Source: JAAXPZ01 sp965215705
GTDB lineage: Bacteria > Campylobacterota > Campylobacteria > Campylobacterales > Sulfurovaceae
NCBI GenBank assembly: GCA_965215705.1
Contig: CBDCEE010000003.1
Location: 1,178,001 to 1,242,000, forward strand
Direction: 5' to 3'
DNA: 64,000 nucleotides
In this document: positions 44,078 through 52,420 of the stretch, piece by piece
Layout: each line of letters begins with the position of its first letter
Numbering within the stretch: position 1 is the stretch's first letter
The notes under the pieces: generated by a model
What the model was told of the DNA's origin: nothing
What the model saw: the letters and a program-made list of their open reading frames with translations, nothing else
Database searches by the model: none
Made by a program: the position numbers and the translations under genes

Positions 44078-44204
44078 ACTATACTCCTCAATTGCATATC
44101 TCATGAGTATAGCAAATAGCTCTCTCTCTCTAGGATTTTTGCTTAATTTTTGCTTAAAGTGGTGACATGTTACATTTGGTTACGGGTTTTATGGTTGGTT
44201 TAGG

Positions 44205-45362
44205 CCCTGAATTTAAATCCAAAGTGCAATTTCACCTCTAAAAAATTCTATCCAAATTTTCCTATGAAGCCTTTAAATTTTCATGAAATACCTCATAAGG
44301 TGTTCTCCATCCTAGAGATTTTCTAGGTCTATGGTTAAGTCTGTTCTCAATCCTTTTAATATCTTTAGCCGTGAGATGTTCAAAGCTACTGCCTTTTGGG
44401 ATATATTGACGGATGAGTCCATTGATATTCTCATTGAGTCCTCTCTCCCAAGAGCTATAAGGATGACAGAAATAGTAATCACATTTAAGTTTTTTTGCAA
44501 TGGTTTGATGTTTGGCGAACTCCAAACCGTTATCTGTGGTAATGGTGTGCACATGTTTCTTGTATCTTCCCAGTAGTCGTATCATCTCATTGGCTACGAT
44601 AAGGGCTTTCTTTCTTACAGGCAGTGAGAGTTTTACATACATGGACTTTCGCTCTACTATAGTAACGATTGCTCCTTGTCTGCCTTTGCCAATGATGGTA
44701 TCTGCTTCAAAGTCTCCTACTCTTATTTTATCATCTACGATAGTAGGTCTTTGTTCAATAGAGACTCTATTAGGGATACGGTTCTTTCGTCCTTTACCAT
44801 ACTTGGCTCTTCGTTTTCCTTTGTGTCTGAGCTTTGTATGGAGTGTACCATTATGCAGCCTATCTTCATGGATGAATGTGTAGATGGTGACATGGGATAT
44901 GGTTATGGAGTGTTTGATAGACAGTGTGGCGGAGATCTGTTCGGGTGAGTACTCTTTTTTGAGATACTTTTTGATAAGCTTTATAGTAGAATCTGTGAGT
45001 TTTAGATTGGCTTTTCTGGCATGGTCTTGTTGCCTCTTTTTATATTTATCATGGGCTCCATATCCAAAATAGGTTCCAGCAATATCCCCTTTGTTTCTTC
45101 GTATCTCTCGGCTGATGGTCGAGGGATGCACTCCTAGCTGTTTGGCTATCTCTTTATTGCTATATCCTCTGCTTATATAAGCTTGAATATGGTATCTTTC
45201 TCCTAGGGTTAGATGCGTATATGACATATCACTTCCTTTATCTTTGGTCAGATTTGGAAGTTATTTTAGCATCTAACCTCTTCAAATCCAAAAGAAACAA
45301 CTCTCAAAAACTCTTTTTTCAAATTGTCTTTTAAAAATTGCACTTTGGATTTAAATTCGGGG
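44205..45362 (-). mobile_element. IS30-family insertion sequence
   Basis: Inverted ends GAATTTAAATCCAAAGTGCA are at 44209 (left) and, reversed, ending at 45358 (right), with a few C/G bases outside that may belong to the ends. It holds one intact transposase gene. It is inserted just upstream of the lectin lipoprotein gene, about 100 bases from its start, and could alter its expression. Confidence 0.85.
44262..45227 (-). CDS. IS30-family transposase
   Basis: A 321-residue transposase. The N-terminal helix-turn-helix is YSNKEIAKQLGVHPSTISRE, typical of IS30. The DDE core has the first Asp in VGDFEADTIIGKG, the second in ITTDNGLEFAKH, and the Glu in GLNENINGLIRQYIPKG. The final NHRPRKSLGWRTPYEVF is the family ending. 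The gene is full length, so the element may be active. Confidence 0.95.
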   Translation of the reverse strand: MSYTHLTLGERYHIQAYISRGYSNKEIAKQLGVHPSTISREIRRNKGDIAGTYFGYGAHDKYKKRQQDHARKANLKLTDSTIKLIKKYLKKEYSPEQISATLSIKHSITISHVTIYTFIHEDRLHNGTLHTKLRHKGKRRAKYGKGRKNRIPNRVSIEQRPTIVDDKIRVGDFEADTIIGKGRQGAIVTIVERKSMYVKLSLPVRKKALIVANEMIRLLGRYKKHVHTITTDNGLEFAKHQTIAKKLKCDYYFCHPYSSWERGLNENINGLIRQYIPKGSSFEHLTAKDIKRIENRLNHRPRKSLGWRTPYEVFHENLKAS

Positions 45363-45618
45363 GCGATATGGTTGTGGCCACAATCAATAAGACCCTGCGT
45401 AGGTGTGACCATGTCACACGATCATGGTAATAACGCATACATCCCGATCGTTATGCCGCCATTCATATATCACGGATAAAACATATATTCATGTAACCCC
45501 ACATCATGATGAGCGTGCGACACGGTCGCACCTACGGTAGGTATAAGTGATCCGATTTAGTTTTCGTTAATCCCTTTTGAGTACAATGCCACACTTAATA
45601 CAATCCTAAGGAATCCAC
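45228..45618. other. Gene-free stretch with IS30 end and REP copy E
   Basis: About 390 bases: the right inverted end of IS30 (to about 45362), a short spacer, REP pair E (45399-45535), then an 80-base gap leading to the next gene. Nothing else seen. Confidence 0.8.
45399..45535. repeat. REP pair, family 1, copy E
   Basis: A 137-base inverted pair, almost identical to copy D. Copies D and E are in the same orientation and flank the block holding both DUF1566 genes and IS30. Confidence 0.88.
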
Positions 45619-46149
45619 TTGAAAAAAATACTACTCGGACTTATCGCGCTTATCATCATTGCAGCAGGCGTACTCTTTGGTGTCAATGGCAAAAGTAACT
45701 ACGATGCTACCAAATACTCTCTCAGTATCACCCCAGCAGACAAGCACTTTGGGATCGGTTCTACGATCGACTATATCTTACCTGATCAGTTTGACAAGAC
45801 ACACAAACTCAGCACCACTACACAAAAGATGGTTTTTGCTTTTACCAAAGATACCGGTCATATCATTAAAGTCTTTATGATGGAGCAGCCTGAAGGGTTT
45901 CTTCAAAAACGCAATGCAGTGATCGTTGCAGATATCTCTGCAATGCCTGTCGTGATCCAAAATACCTTTGCTCTGCCAGACCTCAAAAAGAGTAATTATA
46001 GCATGATGCTTATTTATGACAAAGAGATGGCAAAGAAACTCAAAGAGGGACAGGAAGCGACCAAAGTGATCGTCATGACACTGGAAAATAAAAAGGTCAC
46101 TAAGGTAGAACTGGCTGGCAGTGAAGAGGCGCTTAAAAAACTACTCTAA
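45619..46149 (+). CDS. Membrane-anchored periplasmic protein, unknown
   Basis: A 176-residue protein with one N-terminal hydrophobic segment (LLGLIALIIIAAGVLFGVNG) and then a soluble domain rich in beta strands (KYSLSITPADKHFGIGSTID, HIIKVFMMEQPEGF). No family recognised; the pattern looks conserved rather than random. AAGGAA lies before the start, which is the TTG or ATG-equivalent at 45619. It converges with the Sel1 lipoprotein gene, overlapping by four bases. Confidence 0.7.
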   Translation: MKKILLGLIALIIIAAGVLFGVNGKSNYDATKYSLSITPADKHFGIGSTIDYILPDQFDKTHKLSTTTQKMVFAFTKDTGHIIKVFMMEQPEGFLQKRNAVIVADISAMPVVIQNTFALPDLKKSNYSMMLIYDKEMAKKLKEGQEATKVIVMTLENKKVTKVELAGSEEALKKLL

Positions 46150-46538
46150 TGCTTGTGCATCGCTGCCACTTTGTCTTTGGCTAGCTCTAGATTGGCACAG
46201 GCAGATTCGTTGCCCATACGGCATGCCATACCCCAATATTTGTATGCCAGTGTGTAGCTCTGTTTGACGCCTCTGGCGTTGGCATAGAGAAATGCCAGAT
46301 TGTTGCACCCCTCGCTCAGACCATAATCACATGACTTCTTGAAGTATCTACTGGCAATCGCATAGTGTTTCTGATCCCCTCTTCCTGCATGTCGTAGTCC
46401 TATATTTTGGCATTCAACCCCTGAACTACAGGATGCTGACGTATTGCTGGAAGCTCTCTGTGTATGTCCTTTTTGTGTCGTAGGTACACATCCTGCTAAC
46501 AGAAAAAGTGTTCCGATAGATACTAATAGTTTTTTCAT
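46146..46538 (-). CDS. Sel1-repeat lipoprotein
   Basis: A 130-residue protein with a lipobox (LLVSIGTLFLLAGC). The mature part has two to three Sel1/TPR-like repeats with paired cysteines: YFKKSCDYGLSEGCNNLAFL and YWGMACRMGNESACANLELA. Cys-rich Sel1 proteins (Hcp group) are common in Campylobacterota periplasm, with mostly unknown binding partners. It stands between an anchored unknown protein and a methyltransferase gene. Confidence 0.82.
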   Translation of the reverse strand: MKKLLVSIGTLFLLAGCVPTTQKGHTQRASSNTSASCSSGVECQNIGLRHAGRGDQKHYAIASRYFKKSCDYGLSEGCNNLAFLYANARGVKQSYTLAYKYWGMACRMGNESACANLELAKDKVAAMHKH

Positions 46539-46556
46539 GATATTATCCTTTGGGTA

Positions 46557-47258
46557 TTAATGCTTTTGTAAAAGCAGAAAATGCTTGTCGCTTACTTCAC
46601 TGTAGAGGCTTATGGGGGTATCACTTAGCAGTGTCAGTCCCCCTGCTGTTGCAATCTGTGCTGCGGTATGGTAGTGCTGTGTGATCTGTTCATCTGATCT
46701 ACGGTAGTGTATGCCCTCTTTCTCAAAGAGTGTGAATGCTGAGTGATAGAGCCCCTCATCATAGTCACTGTCTATAATCAGAAACTGATTTTCATCCTCA
46801 GCAGTAAAACTCCCGCTGGCGATCTCGGAAAAACCATATTCGCTATTAATATCACAGAGAAAATAGCCACCTGTAGTCAGCCTGTCAGAGATACACTGCA
46901 TAAATCGGGGTAAGCTTTCAGTATCCAAATAGTTGACCATGTCAAAAACCGCTGTGATCACCTCAAACTGCCCCTGCACTGCACAAAGATCGATCGTTTC
47001 TGCCTCGATGCCTCTGGAAACAGTACGCGCTACCATGAGCGAACTCAGGTCGATGCCCTTGAGTTGTGCAGGTGCAAATACCTTTTGGATGAGCTCCAAA
47101 AAGCCGCCAGAACCACACCCTACATCCAAAAGTGAATCAAATGCTAAGGTATCCAGTGTCTTTAGATAGGTGCCATAGAGAGAGCCGATCGCTTCCTCAT
47201 TTTCCAGCAACCCTTCTATCTTGGCATAGAGATCCAGTGCTTCGGTCTTGTTTGACAT
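46557..47258 (-). CDS. SAM-dependent methyltransferase
   Basis: A 233-residue class I methyltransferase. Motif I is LLDVGCGSGGFLELIQ, followed by LKGIDLSSLMV and QGQFEVITAVFDMVNYLDTE. The substrate is not evident. It lies nine bases after the histidine gene hisG stop... on the minus strand it is downstream of hisG and probably co-transcribed with the hisG-coaX-dedA cluster. Confidence 0.85.
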   Translation of the reverse strand: MSNKTEALDLYAKIEGLLENEEAIGSLYGTYLKTLDTLAFDSLLDVGCGSGGFLELIQKVFAPAQLKGIDLSSLMVARTVSRGIEAETIDLCAVQGQFEVITAVFDMVNYLDTESLPRFMQCISDRLTTGGYFLCDINSEYGFSEIASGSFTAEDENQFLIIDSDYDEGLYHSAFTLFEKEGIHYRRSDEQITQHYHTAAQIATAGGLTLLSDTPISLYSEVSDKHFLLLQKH

Positions 47259-47267
47259 AGATATCCC

Positions 47268-47906
47268 TTATGCGATCCCTGAGCCAGTCGAAGGGCTCTC
47301 TACCACTGCTTTGATCTTCTCATAGAGGGAGAGTATCTCCTCTTTTTTGGCATAGTAGCTGTTTTTATTGGCAATGAGATGGGCGGAAGAATCTATGATA
47401 TCCTCAGCCACTTTTAGCCCGTTCTCTCGCATAGTACTGCCTGTCTCAACGATATCCACGATCGCATCTGCCAATCCTACCAGTGGAGCCAGCTCTATCG
47501 ATCCGTAAAGCTTGATCACCTCGACACCAACCGCCTTTTTGGAGAAGTAGTCACGGGTGATGTTGACCATTTTGGTAGCAACTTTGATGTTGGGTTTGTT
47601 CCAGTCGAGTGTGTCACCATTTTTGATCCCGATAGCTACTTTGCATCTGCCCAATCGCATATCCAACAGCTGAATGATATCGAGCTCTTTCTCTGTGATC
47701 ACATCCAGACCCACGACACCGATATCTGCTGCACCATGTTCCACATAGGTAGGTACATCCTGATTACGGACATTAAGGAACCTGAACTCACCAATATCCA
47801 GTATCAGCTTGCGGCTCTCAAAAGTAAACTCCCCTCCAAATATCTCGGCAAAGATCGCCAGTGTCTCCTCTGCAATTCTTCCTTTGGGTAGTGCTATGGT
47901 TATCAT
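47268..47906 (-). CDS. hisG: ATP phosphoribosyltransferase, short form
   Basis: A 212-residue catalytic subunit of the first step of histidine synthesis. Motifs: ITIALPKGRIAEETLAIF, RNQDVPTYVEHGAADIGVVG, and the PRPP loop ADAIVDIVETGSTMREN. The C-terminal regulatory domain is absent, so it should need a HisZ partner, which is not in the window. The last residues (SPSTGSGIA) are encoded by a family-3 REP-like sequence. It overlaps coaX by four bases. Confidence 0.94.
   Translation of the reverse strand: MITIALPKGRIAEETLAIFAEIFGGEFTFESRKLILDIGEFRFLNVRNQDVPTYVEHGAADIGVVGLDVITEKELDIIQLLDMRLGRCKVAIGIKNGDTLDWNKPNIKVATKMVNITRDYFSKKAVGVEVIKLYGSIELAPLVGLADAIVDIVETGSTMRENGLKVAEDIIDSSAHLIANKNSYYAKKEEILSLYEKIKAVVESPSTGSGIA
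47277..47295. repeat. REP-like unit, family 3, inside hisG
   Basis: CCCTGAGCCAGTCGAAGGG is an imperfect palindrome matching the reverse of CCCTTCGACAAGCTCAGGG at 31420 at 17 of 19 positions. It forms the last codons of hisG. Confidence 0.65.
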
Positions 47907-48523
47907 TGTTTGTTCCTTTTTAATCGTTTTCTCATGCCATCAAAGAGTAGCATTTCATCAAAGTGTGCATCAGGGAAATAGCCAGCAAGCCACTCCCCGT
48001 CTCCTCCTGTAAAATAGAGAGGTAAGTCTGATCGTATCTTTTCGATCACTGCGATGAGTGGGACGATTGTACCATAACTGACACTTGCCTCTGTACTTTT
48101 TGGCAGACTCTCCATATCCAATGCTTTGATAAGCGTAATATCCAAGATCGGTGAGATCTCGGTATAGGCTTTGGCATAGGCATGTATACCAGGAAGGATA
48201 AACCCTCCCTGATAGATACCATCCACTACTTTATCGACAGTAATCGCTGAGCCAGCATCAATAAAAATACCACTCTCTCGGCTCAAGCAGAGTGCCTTTC
48301 GATCTATTCCCATCCCCTTATAGTCACCCTCGATAGAGAGTGATTCAGAGATATCGACCCATGCTTCCAAGGCAGTAAGTGTATCACTATGGAGGCTGCT
48401 TACATTGATATAGTAGACCTGTGCTGTACCATACTGTTCGATCGCATCTATCATGCTCAGATGAGAGACCCTGCCATCTTCCCAGACATGCACATGTCTG
48501 TTACCCACATCTGCCAGTATCAT
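47903..48523 (-). CDS. coaX: Type III pantothenate kinase
   Basis: A 206-residue ASKHA-fold kinase, first step of coenzyme A synthesis. The N-terminal ILADVGNRHVHVWEDGRV carries the catalytic Asp, and the central GIFIDAGSAITVDKVVDGIY followed by GGFILPGIHAYAKA is diagnostic. It is somewhat shorter than the usual 240-260 residues, as in other Campylobacterota. It overlaps hisG and the DedA gene, so the genes form one tight operon. Confidence 0.9.
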   Translation of the reverse strand: MILADVGNRHVHVWEDGRVSHLSMIDAIEQYGTAQVYYINVSSLHSDTLTALEAWVDISESLSIEGDYKGMGIDRKALCLSRESGIFIDAGSAITVDKVVDGIYQGGFILPGIHAYAKAYTEISPILDITLIKALDMESLPKSTEASVSYGTIVPLIAVIEKIRSDLPLYFTGGDGEWLAGYFPDAHFDEMLLFDGMRKRLKRNKQ

Positions 48524-49125
48524 ACTGCTCCCTTACTTCTCTGTCGCAACCAATAAAAGAGGCTCAACACTGAGATAAGAAGCAGTGCGATGACTGTCGC
48601 ATTCTTAAGATAGTGTGCCACCTGATCCTCATTTGCACCCAGATAATAACCCAACAGCGCCAATACAGTCACCCAGATACCTGCTCCCAACACCGTATAC
48701 AGTGCAAATTTGCCCAGATGCATCCCTGCCAGACCTGCCGGCATAGAGATATACTGCCTGATCCCGGGAATCAGTCGACCATTGAAGGTAGAGATCTCTC
48801 CATGTTTGGCAAAAAAGTGCTCTAGCTTCTGGAGTGCTTCAGGCTTAAGGAAAACATACTTGCCGTAGCGTAGTAAAAAAGGTCGTCCATATTTGGCAGC
48901 TAAAAAATAGTTGAACAGTGCCCCGGATAATGAGCCTGCAATCCCGGACAATATCGCTATGAAGATATTCATTTTCCCTTGAAATGCCAAATAGCCCGCA
49001 GGGATCATTACCACTTCACTGGGAAAAGGGAAAAAGCTGCTCTCCAGGAACATGGCCACAAAGATACCTGCATAGCCCCAGCTATCAACCGTAGCTACCA
49101 CCCATGAGACAAAATCTGAAAACAA
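48520..49125 (-). CDS. DedA-family membrane protein
   Basis: A 201-residue protein with about four membrane helices. Family motifs are FVAMFLESSFFPFPSEVVMI near the start and the arginine-rich FNGRLIPGIRQYISMPAGLA. DedA proteins are thought to flip undecaprenyl phosphate or phospholipids and affect envelope stability. It overlaps coaX by four bases and begins five bases after accA ends. Confidence 0.92.
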   Translation of the reverse strand: MFSDFVSWVVATVDSWGYAGIFVAMFLESSFFPFPSEVVMIPAGYLAFQGKMNIFIAILSGIAGSLSGALFNYFLAAKYGRPFLLRYGKYVFLKPEALQKLEHFFAKHGEISTFNGRLIPGIRQYISMPAGLAGMHLGKFALYTVLGAGIWVTVLALLGYYLGANEDQVAHYLKNATVIALLLISVLSLFYWLRQRSKGAV

Positions 49126-49130
49126 GAGGA

Positions 49131-50069
49131 CTAGTCCTCTTTGAAGGCACCTGGAGCGGTGAGTTTAGCGTAGCGTTTCTCCATCATCTCCTCTTTACTC
49201 ATCTCTCTGAGTGCATAGACTGATTTAAGATAGTAAGCCTTGAGTGCTTCTGCTGCTGCCTTTTTATCTCTGTGTGCCCCATTCAGAGGCTCTTCAATGA
49301 TATCATCGATCAAGCCATGCTCGAGAAGAGAGTCCGGAGTGATCTTGAGTGCTTTCGTTGCCTGCTCCACTTTGCTCGGATCACTCCAGAGTATTGCAGA
49401 ACAGCCCTCTGGGGAGATCACAGAAAAGACAGAGTAACGCATCATCGCAAAGCGGTCTGCCACACCGATCGCCAAAGCACCACCACTACCCCCTTCACCA
49501 ATCACCACAGAGATCAAGGGAACTTTAGCACCAGAAAACTCTAGAAGGTTCCTTGCAATCGCTTCACTTTGTCCACGCTCCTCAGCACCCAGTCCAGGAT
49601 AGGCACCCGGGGTGTCTACGAGCATCAGGACAGGGATATCAAACTTCTCTGCCAGCTTCACCGCTCTGAGTGCTTTTCGATATCCTTCAGGGTTAGGCAT
49701 ACCAAAGTTTCGTTTGATCTTGTTCTTTACGCCACGTCCTTTTTGTTCACCGATCACTACAGTACGCTGTCCATCGATCCATCCCAGATAGCAGAGCATT
49801 GGTGAGTCATCTTTGAAATGTCGATCTCCGTGGATCTCCTGTGCATCTTCCATGATCAATCGGATATAGTCCAGTGCATAAGGGCGATCCAGATGGCGTG
49901 CAAGCTGAAGCTTCTGATAGTCACTCAGTGAACCAAAGATCTTACCTACCTCTTTGTCCAACTCTTTTTCAAGTGCATCTACCACTTCCACATTGCCGCG
50001 TGCTTTGGCAGACTCTATATCACTGTAGATCGCCTCCATCGGCTTTTCAAAATCAAGATAGTTTGCCAT
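49131..50069 (-). CDS. accA: Acetyl-CoA carboxylase carboxyltransferase alpha subunit
   Basis: A 312-residue carboxyltransferase subunit of the first step of fatty-acid synthesis. Recognised by DRPYALDYIRLIMEDAQEIH, VGEQKGRGVKNKIKRNFGM... beginning at VIGEQKGRG, and the CoA-site stretch VDTPGAYPGLGAEERGQSEA with GEGGSGGALAIGVAD. Full length. It follows fabF by nine bases and, with acpP upstream, forms a fatty-acid synthesis operon. Confidence 0.97.
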   Translation of the reverse strand: MANYLDFEKPMEAIYSDIESAKARGNVEVVDALEKELDKEVGKIFGSLSDYQKLQLARHLDRPYALDYIRLIMEDAQEIHGDRHFKDDSPMLCYLGWIDGQRTVVIGEQKGRGVKNKIKRNFGMPNPEGYRKALRAVKLAEKFDIPVLMLVDTPGAYPGLGAEERGQSEAIARNLLEFSGAKVPLISVVIGEGGSGGALAIGVADRFAMMRYSVFSVISPEGCSAILWSDPSKVEQATKALKITPDSLLEHGLIDDIIEEPLNGAHRDKKAAAEALKAYYLKSVYALREMSKEEMMEKRYAKLTAPGAFKED

Positions 50070-50078
50070 GCCTCTATC

Positions 50079-51302
50079 CTATGCTTCAAATTTCTTGAAG
50101 ATCACCACACCATTGGTACCACCAAACCCAAAGGAGTTACTCATCACTACGTTAAGTACTGCCTCTCTGGCTTGATTAGGCACATAGTCCAGATCACAAT
50201 TTTCATCAGGCGTAGTGTAGTTGATCGTAGGAGGGATGATTCCTTTCTCCATCGCCATAATAGAGATGATCGCTTCCATAGAGCCCGCAGCACCAAGACA
50301 GTGTCCGATCTGCCCTTTGGTAGAGCTTACCGGAGGACAGTTCTCTTTGCCACCAAAGAGTTCTTTGAGTGCCGCTGTTTCATTTTTATCATTGATCGGT
50401 GTAGAGGTACCATGTGCATTGACATAGTCTACCTTGGGCTCTCCTGCCATACGATAGGCCGCTTTCATCGCTCTGAGTGGGCCATCCATAGTAGGTGTCG
50501 TGATATGGTTGGCATCACCACTCTCACCAAAACCGATCAGCTCAGCATAGATCTTGGCACCTCTGGCTTGGGCAGCTTCAAGATCTTCCAGTACTAAGGC
50601 ACCGGCACCCTCACCCATTACAAAGCCATCTCTGTCTTTGTCAAAGGGTCTAGAGGAGGTCTGAGGGTCATCATTGCGGGTAGAGAGTGCTTTCATTGCA
50701 GCAAATCCACCCACACCTGCACCACACACAGCAGACTCCGCACCGACTACCAGCATACGGTCTGCTCCGCCAACCATAATCGTCTTGGCTGCTTCACCGA
50801 TCGCATGTGTTCCGGCTGCACAGGCAGTCACAGAAGAGAGATTCGGGCCCTTAAGGTTTTGATAGATGGAGACAAAACCACCCAGCATATTAACCAATGC
50901 AGAGGGGATAAAGAAAGGGGAGATTCTTCGGGGGCCTCTGGTGTCACAGATCACAGAGTTTTTCTCGATAGAGGGCAAGCCTCCAATGCCTGACGCACTG
51001 CTCACACCGAAACGCTCTCGATCGATATCCTCATCAAACTGGGCATCCTCCATCGCTTCCATGGCAGCTTTGAGTCCTAGCTGGATAAATCGGTCTGCCT
51101 TCTTCACCTCTTTGCCATCCATAACGGTAGAGGGATCAAAGTCTTTGACCTCAGAAGCTATTTTCGCTGAAAACTTCTCTGGATCAAACAGGGTAATCGT
51201 ATTGACACCACATTTCCCTGCAACGATCGCATCAAATGCTGTCTTCTTATCATGTCCTACACCATTGATCATACCTAAACCGGTTACTACTACTCTTCTC
51301 AC
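50079..51302 (-). CDS. fabF: 3-oxoacyl-ACP synthase II
   Basis: A 407-residue condensing enzyme extending acyl-ACP with malonyl-ACP. The active-site Cys is in VTACAAGTHAIGEAA, and the two histidines are in NAHGTSTPINDKNE and STKGQIGHCLGAAGSME. The end is SNSFGFGGTNGVVIF. Length is standard for FabF. It lies between acpP and accA. A strong hairpin lies in the gap upstream. Confidence 0.97.
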   Translation of the reverse strand: MRRVVVTGLGMINGVGHDKKTAFDAIVAGKCGVNTITLFDPEKFSAKIASEVKDFDPSTVMDGKEVKKADRFIQLGLKAAMEAMEDAQFDEDIDRERFGVSSASGIGGLPSIEKNSVICDTRGPRRISPFFIPSALVNMLGGFVSIYQNLKGPNLSSVTACAAGTHAIGEAAKTIMVGGADRMLVVGAESAVCGAGVGGFAAMKALSTRNDDPQTSSRPFDKDRDGFVMGEGAGALVLEDLEAAQARGAKIYAELIGFGESGDANHITTPTMDGPLRAMKAAYRMAGEPKVDYVNAHGTSTPINDKNETAALKELFGGKENCPPVSSTKGQIGHCLGAAGSMEAIISIMAMEKGIIPPTINYTTPDENCDLDYVPNQAREAVLNVVMSNSFGFGGTNGVVIFKKFEA

Positions 51303-51329
51303 AAAATTCCCCTATATTAGTTTGGAATA

Positions 51330-51363
51330 GAAATACAAATACTTCTCAAAGTACTTGTGTTTC
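51330..51363 (-). promoter_or_regulatory. Hairpin between acpP and fabF
   Basis: On the coding strand, GAAACACAAGTACTT, loop TGAG, then AAGTATTTGTATTTC, a 15-bp stem with two G-U pairs. No U-run follows, so it is more likely an mRNA-processing or stability structure than a terminator. It could let acpP be expressed above fabF. Confidence 0.6.
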
Positions 51364-51401
51364 TATACACAAGTCTCCCCCATGAAGAGGAGATACGAAA
51401 C

Positions 51402-51629
51402 CTAAACAGCTTCGATGAATTTGATAGCGTCAGATACTGTAGCGATCTTCTCAGCATCCTCATCAGGGATCTCGATATCGAACTTCTCTTCAAGTGCCAT
51501 AACAAGCTCAACCACGTCAAGGCTATCCGCACCAAGATCTTCAACGAACTTTGACCCCTCTTTAACTTCGTCAGGGCTCACGTTCAGTTGCTCTACTACT
51601 ACCTCTTTTACATCATCTAAAATTGCCAT
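51402..51629 (-). CDS. acpP: Acyl carrier protein
   Basis: A 75-residue acidic protein. The phosphopantetheine serine is in LGADSLDVVELVMALEE, the universal motif. It begins MAILDDVKEVVVEQL and has standard length. It is the first gene of the acpP-fabF-accA group. GGAGAT lies before the start. Confidence 0.97.
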   Translation of the reverse strand: MAILDDVKEVVVEQLNVSPDEVKEGSKFVEDLGADSLDVVELVMALEEKFDIEIPDEDAEKIATVSDAIKFIEAV

Positions 51630-51765
51630 TTGTATCTCCTGTATTTGGTTTAATTTATGGGCAAAGTATATCGAAATATTGTTAAATAAATGATAGCCAC
51701 ACTAACAAATGTTATTCTAGCTCACTATACATCCCACTATAATACGACTAAAAAAGGTCTCTACC

Positions 51766-52344
51766 ATGGAATTCCTGCTCCTGTTTACTGCGTTTATCAT
51801 CCCCTTTGCATGGACCCCAGGACCCATCAATGTGACACTCGCAGCGGTGGGCACTGCCAGTGGTTTCAGCAAAGCACTGCCTCTGATACTGGGGATCAAT
51901 GTGGCTTTTTTGTTACAAGCCATCGCTATGGGGTTGGGGCTTGGAAAGCTCTTTGAGCTCTATCCCCTCCTCTACGAGATCATCCGCTATACTGGTGCTC
52001 TCTATCTACTCTATCTGGCATACAAGATGCTCACACTTCGTATCGGTAGCCGAGAGATACAACTACATTTTTGGAATGGGATGCTACTGAGCCTACTCAA
52101 CCCCAAAGTCTACATGACCCATATCGTCATGTATGCACAGTTTACACTAGAGGGTCAAACACTCTCTGGTGTACTGCTACTCAGTCTGTTGGCTACAGGG
52201 TTTTTCTTCATCGGAAACAGTGGCTGGTGTCTCTTTGGTGCCACACTCAGAAGGTTTATGGAAAATGAGGTATTTTTTAGACTATACAAGTATTTCTTTG
52301 CCTTACTTTTGATGGGAGTAGCGGGGTATTTGGTGTGGGGCTAA
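51766..52344 (+). CDS. LysE/RhtB-family amino-acid exporter
   Basis: A 192-residue protein with about six membrane helices. The N-terminal signature is IPFAWTPGPINVTLAAVGT with GFSKALPLILGINVAF, and the middle has SLLNPKVYMTHIVMYAQF, the NPK motif of the family. Such proteins export amino acids or related metabolites. It stands alone, divergent from acpP. A deleted relative is at 3987-4127. Confidence 0.88.
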   Translation: MEFLLLFTAFIIPFAWTPGPINVTLAAVGTASGFSKALPLILGINVAFLLQAIAMGLGLGKLFELYPLLYEIIRYTGALYLLYLAYKMLTLRIGSREIQLHFWNGMLLSLLNPKVYMTHIVMYAQFTLEGQTLSGVLLLSLLATGFFFIGNSGWCLFGATLRRFMENEVFFRLYKYFFALLLMGVAGYLVWG

Positions 52345-52392
52345 TGTGTCATTGGATACCTAAACGTTGGTTACACATCATAGTATCTACGA

Positions 52393-52398
52393 TATAAT
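52393..52398 (+). promoter_or_regulatory. Probable -10 box of rarD-like gene
   Basis: TATAAT lies 23 bases before the chosen ATG at 52421, after the exporter gene. The -35 is not clear. Confidence 0.5.
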
Positions 52399-52420
52399 GC
52401 GATTAAAAATGAGGAACCTT

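Noticed and set aside
41100..45600. Reverse transcriptase or template repeat of a DGR
   Set aside because: No frame here or elsewhere in the window shows RT motifs such as a YxDD box, and no third copy of the variable region is present.
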